From contig JALNZD010000020.1 in the NCBI GenBank assembly GCA_023229505.1, positions 6,591 to 70,590 on the forward strand: DNA of 64,000 bases. Reading direction: 5' to 3'. Positions 1 to 8,283 of the stretch are shown piece by piece. Numbering within the stretch: position 1 is the stretch's first letter; every line of letters begins with the position of its first letter. The notes beneath the pieces were generated by a model. It was given only the letters and a program-made list of their open reading frames with translations. It was not told the DNA's origin and did no database searches. The translations under genes and the position numbers were made by a program. This DNA is from Bacteroidales bacterium (lineage in GTDB: Bacteria > Bacteroidota > Bacteroidia > Bacteroidales > JAGOPY01).

Positions 1-1
1 A

Positions 2-637
2 GGTGTTGAATACCTCACAGGTTGCAGTCACGAGATGATGCCGGATATGATCGAAGTCGGCAGCTTTATTGGCCTGGCAGCCATGACACAGTCGGAATTA
101 ACGATTAAAAATGTTCAGCTTGATACCCTTGGGCTGATACCGACAGTTTTCAGCCGGCTGGGAATTACTGTCGAACAGAGGGGGAATGATGTTTTTATCC
201 CGGAACATCTGAATTATGAAGTCGAAACATTCATGGATGGCTCCATCATGACTATCGCAGATGCCCCCTGGCCCGGCTTCACCCCTGACCTTATCAGTAT
301 AGTGCTGGTCGTTGCAACGCAAGCTAAGGGCAGCGTACTGATCCACCAGAAAATGTTCGAAAGCCGCCTGTTCTTCGTCGATAAACTGATCGATATGGGT
401 GCACAAATCATTCTTTGTGATCCTCACCGTGCAACTGTGATCGGCCTGAACCGTGAACACATGCTGAGGGGCATAGATATGGTCTCACCGGATATCCGCG
501 CCGGGGTTGCTCTTCTCATCGCAGCCTTATCCGCAGAAGGAAAAAGTGTAATCCACAATATTGAACAAATCGACAGGGGTTACCAGCAGATCGATCAGCG
601 GCTGAACCTGCTGGGCGCTGACATTAAGCGAATATAA
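2..637 (+). CDS. murA: UDP-N-acetylglucosamine 1-carboxyvinyltransferase, C-terminal part
   Basis: MurA transfers enolpyruvate from PEP to UDP-GlcNAc, the first committed cytoplasmic step of peptidoglycan synthesis. The reading frame is open from base 2, so the window cuts the gene; about 211 of the usual 430 or so residues are present. The visible part starts with GVEYLTGC...MMPDMIE, matching the MurA segment in which the fold passes from the first to the second lobe, and ends with the family signature DIRAGVALLIAALSAEGK followed by HIDRGY-like IEQIDRGYQQID and a terminal LGADIKRI. The catalytic Cys loop lies upstream of the window. It ends 19 bp from the stop of the convergent thioredoxin gene. 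Identity is secure; only the start is unseen. Confidence 0.95.
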   Translation, partial: GVEYLTGCSHEMMPDMIEVGSFIGLAAMTQSELTIKNVQLDTLGLIPTVFSRLGITVEQRGNDVFIPEHLNYEVETFMDGSIMTIADAPWPGFTPDLISIVLVVATQAKGSVLIHQKMFESRLFFVDKLIDMGAQIILCDPHRATVIGLNREHMLRGIDMVSPDIRAGVALLIAALSAEGKSVIHNIEQIDRGYQQIDQRLNLLGADIKRI

Positions 638-656
638 GCGATCAGCCCTGAGCCGC

Positions 657-2024
657 TTACTTCTGCAAAGCATCTTTTAACTCCGCCAGGCCAGTCGGTT
701 TCGACTTGATCCTCAGGTTGGTATCTATTAATAAAAAAGTCGGGGTCGCATAAACAAAATAATCCTGGATAATTTTACCATCCCATCCTTTCAATTCGGC
801 AATGTTTGCCCAGGAAATCTCATTTTTCTCCAAAGCCGTCCGCCATATTTTTTCATCCTGGTCTACAGAAACCCCTATAAATCTGATTCTGTCCTTGTAT
901 TGACCATTGAGGATCTTTAATTCCGGCATAATGGCCTCACAATGTGGACAATCACCTGACCAGAAAATGAGAAGAGTCTGCTTACCACAGGTATCCGACA
1001 AGTGGATTGTGTCTCCCGCTGCATCGACGGTCTTAAAATCGGGAGCCGCACTTCCAATAGTAAGTTTTTTAAACCCTTCTATCCTGATCTTTAATTTTTC
1101 CTCCTGCTGGTCGCTCACGCAGGATTGTCCAAGGACATAGTGCTCAACGAGATAGGTCAGTACGGTTTCAAAACCATAAGTCTGGAAACCGTTAATCAGG
1201 TAATTCACAACCATTTCCCTGACCTTTGGGCCACCTTCAGTAAACTTCATAAGGGAATCCACCGCCTGGATGAAGGATTTTTCCTGGTTTTCGCGGGAAG
1301 CGCCCGGCGTAACATATAATGATAGATAATTGACAACTTTGGCAGGCAATAACGGCGTATTCAGGTTCAGCGAATCAGTGAGATCGATGCTGCTGAAATA
1401 CCGGCTGCGATATTGGGCAACAACTTTCGGCGGCAATTCTCCCGGCCGGATATCAGGCAACTGATCAAGACGGATTATCCTGGTGGCCAGCTTCCCAGGA
1501 AAGTTATCCAGCAGGCTGTCAAGATAATGCTTGTAGTTTAAGGATAATCGCTCTGCGTAAGCGGCAGCCTCGTTATAAAATGAATCAACAGGGGGATAAT
1601 ATCTTAAAAAACCGGTCAAAACATCGATCCTGGTTTCCATATCCAGCCTGTGACGATAATAGTCGAAGAATATTTTATTTTCTTCTGATTTATTGACCAC
1701 AAGGCTTTCCAGGCCAAAATCCGGTCCGGAAGTGATATTCACATCTTCCTTATTGAAGATAAAATCGAGCCCCTGCTTTTTGTCCTTTTCCAACCGGTAC
1801 ATGCCTTCCTGGTCATGCTGATCCATCACAAAAACGACCTTGCCTGAAGCATCGGTAACTGCGGTATCCTGCCTGATCTGCTGATCGCCGTAATAAAAAA
1901 TCAACCAGATTTTTGAAGCCGGGAGACCATCAATCTGAAAGCTGAGCTCGTAGGTTTTCTGCCCGTAAATCATAATGCTGACGGGCAGTAGCAGAAATAA
2001 CAATATCGTTTTTCTGATACTCAT
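657..2024 (-). CDS. TlpA-like periplasmic thioredoxin-fold lipid/envelope protein
   Basis: A 455-residue exported protein with an N-terminal signal peptide (MSIRKTILLFLLLP...YGQ). The first 320 residues resemble the DUF4369-type leader region found in many Bacteroidota thiol proteins, with no catalytic motif I recognise. The C-terminal 135 residues form an AhpC/TSA-TlpA thioredoxin domain: GSAAPDF at its start, the redox pair C359-P-H-C362 and a cis-proline loop (YATPTF, Pro428). Such proteins reduce or isomerise disulfides in the periplasm, for example of apocytochromes; the substrate here is unknown. It stands alone on the minus strand between convergent murA and divergent grpE. The general class is secure, the specific role is not. 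Confidence 0.85.
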   Translation of the reverse strand: MSIRKTILLFLLLPVSIMIYGQKTYELSFQIDGLPASKIWLIFYYGDQQIRQDTAVTDASGKVVFVMDQHDQEGMYRLEKDKKQGLDFIFNKEDVNITSGPDFGLESLVVNKSEENKIFFDYYRHRLDMETRIDVLTGFLRYYPPVDSFYNEAAAYAERLSLNYKHYLDSLLDNFPGKLATRIIRLDQLPDIRPGELPPKVVAQYRSRYFSSIDLTDSLNLNTPLLPAKVVNYLSLYVTPGASRENQEKSFIQAVDSLMKFTEGGPKVREMVVNYLINGFQTYGFETVLTYLVEHYVLGQSCVSDQQEEKLKIRIEGFKKLTIGSAAPDFKTVDAAGDTIHLSDTCGKQTLLIFWSGDCPHCEAIMPELKILNGQYKDRIRFIGVSVDQDEKIWRTALEKNEISWANIAELKGWDGKIIQDYFVYATPTFLLIDTNLRIKSKPTGLAELKDALQK

Positions 2025-2116
2025 AAGATAATTGACATTTTGTCTTTCAAAGATATAAATATGTTCTTTTCATTCTCATCTGCCAAAATGTCCTTTCACC
2101 TTCACTGGCAAATAAT

Positions 2117-2149
2117 TTGATGGTCGTCCGCTAAGTTTCACTAATTTTG
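2117..2149 (+). promoter_or_regulatory. Possible Bacteroidota-type promoter for grpE-dnaJ
   Basis: TAATTTTG at 2142-2149 fits the -7 consensus TAnnTTTG. A TTTG at 2116-2119 lies 22 bp upstream, slightly farther than the usual spacing of about 20. It is 57 bp before the grpE ATG. No CIRCE-type inverted repeat was seen between it and the gene. Confidence 0.3.
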
Positions 2150-2205
2150 CGCCTTTTAACCGTAATTTAGAAGGCCTGTTTTTATTAATTCAAGTTAACA
2201 ATATA

Positions 2206-2802
2206 ATGAGTAAAGAAGATAAGATAAAGGAGCAGGAATCTCACGACGAAATACCGACTAGCCGGGAAAAGGATGATCATGTTGGTGCTGAAGGGGTTAA
2301 AAGCCATTCAAAAAAAGATAAACAGAAGAAACATGATCATGATGGCGAGGCGATAAAGCAATGGCAGTTGAAATGTGATAAATTGAATGATAAATATCTC
2401 CGTTTATATTCTGAGTTTGACAATTACCGCAAGCGTACCCAGAAAGAAAGGATCGAATTCAATAAAACGGCTTCAGAGGACATAATCCTTTCATTATTGC
2501 CTGTTATCGATGACCTTGAGCGGGCTTTAAAATCCACCCTTAAAACCGGCGATGAAATGGAAGTGGTCCCGAAAGAAGGACTGCAGCTGATTTACCAGAA
2601 ATTTAAAGGTCTGCTTGCCCAGAAAGGGTTGGAAGTTATTCCTGCACAGGGGGAAATATTCAATGTCGATTTTCATGATGCGCTGACCAATATTCCTGCT
2701 CCATCGGAAGATTTGAAAGGTAAAGTAGTTGACGAGGTTGAGAAAGGATATATGCTTAACGGGAAAGTGATCCGGTATTCAAAGGTAGTAGTAGGAAATT
2801 AA
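2206..2802 (+). CDS. grpE: Nucleotide exchange factor GrpE
   Basis: GrpE releases ADP from DnaK and so restarts its chaperone cycle in the cytoplasm. The 198-residue protein has a highly charged, His/Lys-rich leader (residues 1-50), then the long GrpE coiled coil (KYLRLYSEFDNYRKRTQKER), and the C-terminal beta domain with FNVDFHDALTNIP and GYMLNGKVIRYSKVVV, the conserved DnaK-contact region. Length is typical. It starts a heat-shock pair: dnaJ follows after 2 bp, so the two are surely cotranscribed. dnaK itself is not in the window. Confidence 0.96.
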   Translation: MSKEDKIKEQESHDEIPTSREKDDHVGAEGVKSHSKKDKQKKHDHDGEAIKQWQLKCDKLNDKYLRLYSEFDNYRKRTQKERIEFNKTASEDIILSLLPVIDDLERALKSTLKTGDEMEVVPKEGLQLIYQKFKGLLAQKGLEVIPAQGEIFNVDFHDALTNIPAPSEDLKGKVVDEVEKGYMLNGKVIRYSKVVVGN

Positions 2803-2804
2803 AA

Positions 2805-3959
2805 ATGACAAAACGCGATTATTACGAAATCCTTGATGTTCCTCGTACGGCATCTGTCGATGAGATCAAAAAAGCTTACCGGAAGATGGCATTAAAGTAC
2901 CATCCGGATAAAAACCCGGATGATCCGTCCGCCGAAGGTAAGTTTAAAGAAGCCGCTGAAGCCTATGAAATACTCAGTGATGCTGACAAAAAGCAGCGTT
3001 ACGACCGATATGGACATGACGGGGTAAAAGGTATGCCTGGCGGCGGCTTCAATATGACCATGGATGATATCTTCTCCAATTTCGGCGATATTTTCGGGGA
3101 TGCTTTCGGAGGCGCTTTCAGCGATGCTTTTGGATTTGGAACCCGTGGCCGGACGCGCCGCCGGGTAAACAGGGGCACTAATCTCCGGGTTAAAGTGAAA
3201 CTTAGTCTGGAGGAAATCTCCACAGGGGTCGAAAAGAAGATCAAAGTCAATAAATACATTCCTTGCGACCAGTGCAGCGGGACGGGAGCGGAAAAAGGCG
3301 CTTCTATGAATACCTGCCCGGCCTGCCATGGCCAGGGCCAGGTTACACGGGTCACCAGTACTTTCTTAGGTCAGATGCAGACCACCTCTACCTGTCCGAC
3401 CTGTGACGGAGAAGGTACCGTGATCGGCACAAAATGCAACAAATGCTTCGGGAACGGTATAATCAAAGGAGAAGAAATTATCCCTGTCCGGGTCCCGGCA
3501 GGAGTAACCGACGGTATACAACTTTCCATGAGTGGCAAAGGAAATGCTGCCGCAAGGGGCGGAATTCCCGGGGACCTTCTTATACTGGTCGAAGAGCATG
3601 AACATGAGCATTTCATACGCGATGGGAATAACCTGATCTACGAGCACTTTATGAGCCTCCCTGAAGCTGCCCTTGGCGTTTCAGTAGATATACCCACACT
3701 CGACGGAAAAGCAAGGATTAAAATCGAAGCCGGCACTCAAAGTGGAAGAATTTTAAGATTGAAAGGGAAAGGATTACCTGACCTGAATGGTTATGGTCGC
3801 GGTGACCTTTTGGTGAACCTGAGCGTATGGACACCAAGGAATCTCTCACGAGAAGAACAGCAAATTCTTGAGAAATTGCGGGATTCCGAAAATTTCAGGC
3901 CAAATCCCTCCAAAAAAGACAAAGGTTTTTTTGACAGAATGAAAGACATTTTCCAGTGA
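2805..3959 (+). CDS. dnaJ: Chaperone protein DnaJ
   Basis: DnaJ delivers unfolded clients to DnaK and stimulates its ATPase. All type I domains are visible in 384 residues: the J domain with the HPD motif (KYHPDKNPDD, near residue 33), a Gly/Phe-rich linker with repeated FGDIFGDAFGGAF segments, four CxxCxGxG zinc-binding repeats (CDQCSGTG, CPACHGQG, CPTCDGEG, CNKCFGNG) and the C-terminal substrate-binding domains. It lies 2 bp behind grpE. Its TGA stop overlaps the GTG start of the following ABC ATPase, which suggests coupled translation of an apparently unrelated exporter with the chaperone pair. Confidence 0.97.
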   Translation: MTKRDYYEILDVPRTASVDEIKKAYRKMALKYHPDKNPDDPSAEGKFKEAAEAYEILSDADKKQRYDRYGHDGVKGMPGGGFNMTMDDIFSNFGDIFGDAFGGAFSDAFGFGTRGRTRRRVNRGTNLRVKVKLSLEEISTGVEKKIKVNKYIPCDQCSGTGAEKGASMNTCPACHGQGQVTRVTSTFLGQMQTTSTCPTCDGEGTVIGTKCNKCFGNGIIKGEEIIPVRVPAGVTDGIQLSMSGKGNAAARGGIPGDLLILVEEHEHEHFIRDGNNLIYEHFMSLPEAALGVSVDIPTLDGKARIKIEAGTQSGRILRLKGKGLPDLNGYGRGDLLVNLSVWTPRNLSREEQQILEKLRDSENFRPNPSKKDKGFFDRMKDIFQ

Positions 3960-4873
3960 ACTTGATTCAAGTTGAAAACGTAACCAAGCGCTTCTCCGGT
4001 CACACTGCACTGGCAGAGGTAAGCGTTTCCGTCCCCGAAAAGAGCATTTTCGGCCTGCTTGGCCCTAATGGAGCAGGCAAAACAACACTGATCCGCATCA
4101 TTAATATGATCACAGCACCCGATGAAGGCCATATTTTATTTGATGGCCACAATATTCAACCCGGTGATATTGATCAAATAGGCTATCTCCCGGAAGAAAG
4201 AGGCCTATATAAAAAAATGAAGGTTGGCGAACAGGCCCTTTACCTCGCCCAGTTGAAAGGAATGAGCCGGCATGAAGCACAACTGAAGCTAAGGGATTGG
4301 TTTGAAAAATTCGACATCGGTTCCTGGTGGAATAAAAAAGTGGAAGAGTTGTCGAAAGGTATGCAACAGAAGGTTCAATTCATCATCACAGTGCTCCATC
4401 AGCCTAAATTGCTCATTTTCGATGAGCCTTTCAGCGGGTTTGATCCCATCAATGTCAACCTGTTGAAGCAAGAGATCCTGAAATTGCGCGAAAACGGGTC
4501 CACTATTATATTTTCCACCCATAATATGGCCTCGGTAGAAGAACTATGTGATAATATTGCCCTGATCAACCGTTCCCGTAAAATTCTCGAAGGAAATGTA
4601 ATGGAGATCAGGAAAAAACATCGCACCGAGACTTACGAAGTGGAAATTTCAGGTTATTACGACAAGGACCTTACCCTGCCGCCTGCCTGCCATATCCTCG
4701 AAAAAGCAGAGACTGCAGGTCATACCGTTCTTAAAATCCAGGGCTTCATGAACCATAAGCCAAATGAGCTTCTTTCCCAGCTTATGCGACAGGGAGAGGT
4801 GCATGCTTTCCGGGAAATTCTGCCTACCATGAACGATGTTTTTATTGCCACTGTAAACGCTGCCGAAAAATGA
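3956..4873 (+). CDS. ABC transporter ATP-binding protein (NatA/YhaQ-like)
   Basis: The cytoplasmic ATPase of an ABC-2 type exporter. The 305-residue protein shows Walker A (GPNGAGKTT, residues 36-44), the ABC signature (LSKGMQQ, 132-138), Walker B (LLIFDE, 152-157) with FSGFDP, and the switch His in STHNM. A C-terminal domain of about 80 residues of the DUF4162 type follows, common to this NatA-like subfamily. The start is taken as the GTG overlapping the dnaJ stop; it gives MNLIQVENV, the normal family beginning. It overlaps the permease by 4 bp. The exported substrate cannot be told from sequence; sodium or a drug-like compound are the family precedents. Confidence 0.9.
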   Translation: MNLIQVENVTKRFSGHTALAEVSVSVPEKSIFGLLGPNGAGKTTLIRIINMITAPDEGHILFDGHNIQPGDIDQIGYLPEERGLYKKMKVGEQALYLAQLKGMSRHEAQLKLRDWFEKFDIGSWWNKKVEELSKGMQQKVQFIITVLHQPKLLIFDEPFSGFDPINVNLLKQEILKLRENGSTIIFSTHNMASVEELCDNIALINRSRKILEGNVMEIRKKHRTETYEVEISGYYDKDLTLPPACHILEKAETAGHTVLKIQGFMNHKPNELLSQLMRQGEVHAFREILPTMNDVFIATVNAAEK

Positions 4874-6225
4874 AAAAGATCTGGCTCATCATCCAACGAG
4901 AATATTTAACGAGGGTTAAAAAGCGGTCATTTGTGATCATGACTTTCCTTGGTCCCATCCTGATGGCATCCGTGTGGATCGTCCCGCTGCTGCTGGCCAC
5001 TCGTTCAGAAGGCACAAAAACCATTGAGGTCATTGACGAAACAGGACTTTTTTTCGAGCAGTTCAAAGAAACCAACGATACAAAGTTTATTTACATCACG
5101 GACGATCTTCAGACAGCAAAAGCTAATCTTGGAAAAAGTGAAGACTTTGCCATTCTTTATATACCCCTTTCATCTTATACAACCCCTAAGGCCTTCTATC
5201 TTTATTCTTACAAGAAACCGGGACTAAGCCTGAAAATGTATCTCCAGGAATCAGCCAATAAAATTCTGGAAAACAAGAAACTGATGGATGTATATGGGAT
5301 CGATGAGGAAACACTGGCTTCGGTTAAATCGAACATTTCATTGGTGGTGGAAGATATTGAGACGAGTAAGAAGTCTTATACCGAGATTAGCTGGGCGCTT
5401 GGGTTTGTCGGTGGGATGCTGATATACTTTTTCATCTTTATGTACGGGGCGCAGGTAATGCGCGGCGTTATCGAGGAAAAAACGAGCAGGATCGTTGAAG
5501 TAATTGTATCTTCCGTCAAACCGATTCAGCTTATGATGGGTAAGATCATTGGTATTGCCATGGTTGGCCTGACGCAATTCCTTTTATGGGTCGTCCTCAC
5601 GCTTGGGATTGTTACTGCCTTCACGGCTATTTATGCGGACCAGATCGATCAGTATAAAATGGGTGAACAACCGGTTACTGCTCCCGGTCAGTTTTTTTCA
5701 TCGGATGCCATGGGGATGCCGGATACACAGCAAGGGTTGGATGCACTGGGATCTGATGAGAATATCGGCCAGATCCTTGATGTTTTCTTCTCAATCAATT
5801 ACGGGGTGATTATTTTCACCTTCATTTTCTTTTTCATCGGAGGGTACCTGCTCTATGCGGCACTTTTTGCCGCAATAGGATCTGCAGTCGACAATGAGGC
5901 CGATACACAGCAATTCATGCTACCTGTTACCATTCCGTTGATTTTCTCGATTATTATCGGGCTTTCTTTCGTACTGAATAATCCGGATGGCAGTGTGGCT
6001 TACTGGCTTTCACTGATACCCCTGACCTCCCCTATCATCATGATGATCCGGGTCCCTTTCGGGGTCAATATTTATACGGACCTTATCCCATCGATGATCT
6101 TACTGGTTTTGGGGTTCCTGGCCACGACCTGGTTAGCCGCGAAAATCTACCGGACAGGTATCCTGATGTATGGAAAGAAAATTTCTTATAAAGAGTTATG
6201 GAAATGGCTTACTTACCGGCCTTAA
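4870..6225 (+). CDS. ABC-2 type transporter permease
   Basis: Membrane partner of the preceding ATPase, 451 residues. One transmembrane helix near the N-terminus (residues 21-41) is followed by a periplasmic domain of about 130 residues and then five or six helices between residues 175 and 440. The conserved ABC2_membrane_3 segment VMRGVIEEKTSRIVEVIVSS lies at about 197-216. The ATG overlaps the stop of the ATPase (ATGA), so the two subunits are translationally coupled. This organisation matches NatAB/YhaQP-type exporters. The final residues (YKELWKWLTYRP) are a short cytoplasmic tail. Confidence 0.9.
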   Translation: MKKIWLIIQREYLTRVKKRSFVIMTFLGPILMASVWIVPLLLATRSEGTKTIEVIDETGLFFEQFKETNDTKFIYITDDLQTAKANLGKSEDFAILYIPLSSYTTPKAFYLYSYKKPGLSLKMYLQESANKILENKKLMDVYGIDEETLASVKSNISLVVEDIETSKKSYTEISWALGFVGGMLIYFFIFMYGAQVMRGVIEEKTSRIVEVIVSSVKPIQLMMGKIIGIAMVGLTQFLLWVVLTLGIVTAFTAIYADQIDQYKMGEQPVTAPGQFFSSDAMGMPDTQQGLDALGSDENIGQILDVFFSINYGVIIFTFIFFFIGGYLLYAALFAAIGSAVDNEADTQQFMLPVTIPLIFSIIIGLSFVLNNPDGSVAYWLSLIPLTSPIIMMIRVPFGVNIYTDLIPSMILLVLGFLATTWLAAKIYRTGILMYGKKISYKELWKWLTYRP

Positions 6226-6260
6226 TCCTAACCCTTACCGGATTTGTTTTCCAATATTGA

Positions 6261-7280
6261 TTATTTCTCATACAATTTGCTCCAGCGGAATTTCCCCCTG
6301 TTCTTCCAATCGCCACAGTGGTAGGCATAGCTGACAATTAGCGGCAGCACTGAAGTGGCTTCAGCATATACCATTTGCTCGTACACCGTTTCAACTTTTC
6401 CCCATGACGAAGCCTCTTTGAGGGTGGAACCGGAACATGCGCCATCACGGGCATCGGCTACTGTGATCTGAACTGCATATTGATGCATCGGAACATCTTT
6501 ACCCAGGATCTCAGCGCAAATGACGGTATCCTGCGCAAAATTCTTAGGAACCCCGCCTCCGATCATAAAAAGACCGGTGGTTTTTGCTGCCATTTTAATC
6601 AGGGTAAGCTCCAGAAAATCCTTTACCGCATCTATGCTGACATGACTCTCCGGCCGCTCCCACTGATGCTTGACCAATCCGAAACCTGCGCTGCTGTCGG
6701 AAAATGCCGGGCAGAAAATGGGTACATCATGCTCGTAACAAGCCTGTACTAATGAATCCTTCTTTTTAGAATGATCAACAAGGTGCCGCCCCATTTCCTT
6801 GATAAATTCCCTTGAGGAATAAGGCCTGGGTTCAAGCATATCCGCTATCTTCTTTACCGTCTCATCACATTGCTGCAATTCTTCTTCATCAATATAGGTA
6901 TCATAAATACGGTCAATATAATTGTTTCGCAGCATGTGGTCATCAATAAAAGGCGTTCCTTTATAATGCCTGAATCCCAGCGCCTCAAAAAAATCCATAT
7001 CAACGATGGAAGCGCCTGTGGCCACAATGGCATCGACCATATTATTTTTCACCATATCGACATAAACCTGCATACAACCACCTGCACTGGTACTTCCTGC
7101 GAGAGTCAGGATGATAGAACAACCTTTATCTTTGATCATACGTTGCAGAATATCGGCCGCGTTTGCCGTTTCACGGGAGGTAAATGACATCTTCCTCATG
7201 GCTTCGATGATGGGGGTAGCGTCAAAGGATTTAATATCAATATGCTCGATCGTTTGCTTTAAAAGGTCTTTTTTTCCCAT
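6261..7280 (-). CDS. Deoxyhypusine synthase-like enzyme, probable polyamine (homospermidine) synthase
   Basis: Belongs to the deoxyhypusine synthase fold family. Bacteria lack eIF5A, and bacterial members are thought to transfer an aminobutyl group to putrescine, giving homospermidine; that role here is inference. Seen directly: the NAD-site region (LAGSTSAGGCMQVYVD, IVATGASIVDMDFFEALGF), GGGVPKNFAQD, and the SSWGK motif whose Lys (295 from this start) aligns with the lysine that forms the enzyme-imine intermediate in human DHS. A longer frame opens at 7316, but the Met at 7280 (MGKKDLLKQ) begins the conserved region. It is the third gene of a minus-strand cluster with agmatinase and arginine decarboxylase, which supports a polyamine function. 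Confidence 0.85.
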   Translation of the reverse strand: MGKKDLLKQTIEHIDIKSFDATPIIEAMRKMSFTSRETANAADILQRMIKDKGCSIILTLAGSTSAGGCMQVYVDMVKNNMVDAIVATGASIVDMDFFEALGFRHYKGTPFIDDHMLRNNYIDRIYDTYIDEEELQQCDETVKKIADMLEPRPYSSREFIKEMGRHLVDHSKKKDSLVQACYEHDVPIFCPAFSDSSAGFGLVKHQWERPESHVSIDAVKDFLELTLIKMAAKTTGLFMIGGGVPKNFAQDTVICAEILGKDVPMHQYAVQITVADARDGACSGSTLKEASSWGKVETVYEQMVYAEATSVLPLIVSYAYHCGDWKNRGKFRWSKLYEK

Positions 7281-7368
7281 TTTTGTAATTATTTTAAATC
7301 TGATCGACTTAAACAAACAATTTCTTATCGATCCGGGTTAGTTACATTATCAATAAATTAAAGATCAA

Positions 7369-8226
7369 TTACTTATTTTTACTCATAAACTGATAGCTCA
7401 ACAATTGATAGATTAGTTTAGAGGCCAGGAAATCAGATGCTTTATTATTATCTATTGGGCATAATTCGACCACATCAAACCCAACAAGTTTTTTCTTAAC
7501 GATCAGCTTTCGCATGAGATTGATCACATCATAGTAAGCAAGTCCACCAGGCTCCGGAGTGCCTGTAGCGGGCATGATGGAAGGGTCAAATCCGTCCAGG
7601 TCAATCGTCACATAAACGTGATAATTAAGCTTTTCGATCACATCATCGATCCAGCCGGAATGCCCTCCAGTAATATCTTTAGCGAAGAAAATCCGGTCTT
7701 TGGCCAGGTACGGTTTTTCAACCACATCCATGCTCCGGATTCCTACCTGGACAATAGGGCACCATTCCCTGACACGGGCCATAACGCAGGCGTGATTGAA
7801 ACGGGATCCCTCATATTCCTGCCTCAGGTCTGTATGCGCATCGATTTGCAACACACATAAACCGGGTATATGTTCTGCAAATGCCTGAACTGCGCCAATT
7901 GTAACTGAATGCTCTCCACCAAGGGTAACAACGAATTTTTCGTCTTCCAGGAATTTGATGATTGTTTTATGAACCTGCCGGGTTAAGGCTTCCGGAGAAG
8001 TTTTTTCAATCACAGGTTTGGCGGTATGGATACCTTTCAGGTAAACTTCCGAATCGGTTTCAATGTCATAGAGCTCCATATTGGCTGAAGCCTCGAGGAT
8101 CGCATCCGGGCCCCTGTCAGCGCCTTTTATCCATGTACTGGTCGCATCGAAGGGCACCGGCAGTATTACGATCGATGAGCTTTCATAAGCCGAATAAGTT
8201 GGCGGTATTCCTCCAAAATTCATCAA
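7369..8226 (-). CDS. speB: Agmatinase (agmatine ureohydrolase)
   Basis: Hydrolyses agmatine to putrescine and urea with a binuclear manganese centre. All metal-ligand motifs of the ureohydrolase family are visible: GGEHS (His106), DAHTD (Asp129, His131, Asp133) and DLDGFDP (Asp209/211). Length (285 residues) is normal for agmatinase rather than for the larger arginases. It lies between the DHS-like gene and arginine decarboxylase on the same strand, giving a complete arginine-agmatine-putrescine route. An arginase or other guanidino hydrolase is possible by family but unlikely beside an arginine decarboxylase. Confidence 0.93.
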   Translation of the reverse strand: MMNFGGIPPTYSAYESSSIVILPVPFDATSTWIKGADRGPDAILEASANMELYDIETDSEVYLKGIHTAKPVIEKTSPEALTRQVHKTIIKFLEDEKFVVTLGGEHSVTIGAVQAFAEHIPGLCVLQIDAHTDLRQEYEGSRFNHACVMARVREWCPIVQVGIRSMDVVEKPYLAKDRIFFAKDITGGHSGWIDDVIEKLNYHVYVTIDLDGFDPSIMPATGTPEPGGLAYYDVINLMRKLIVKKKLVGFDVVELCPIDNNKASDFLASKLIYQLLSYQFMSKNK

Positions 8227-8283
8227 TGATCATATTTAATAATTAAGAAAGATACAACTAAAATAAGATTTTTTTTTCAGGTA

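Noticed and set aside
98..460. 120-residue minus-strand open frame inside murA
   Set aside because: Antisense shadow of a well-conserved gene, with no family resemblance; the same applies to the other long opposite-strand frames inside dnaJ, ccsBA, actB, cydA and the large secreted proteins.
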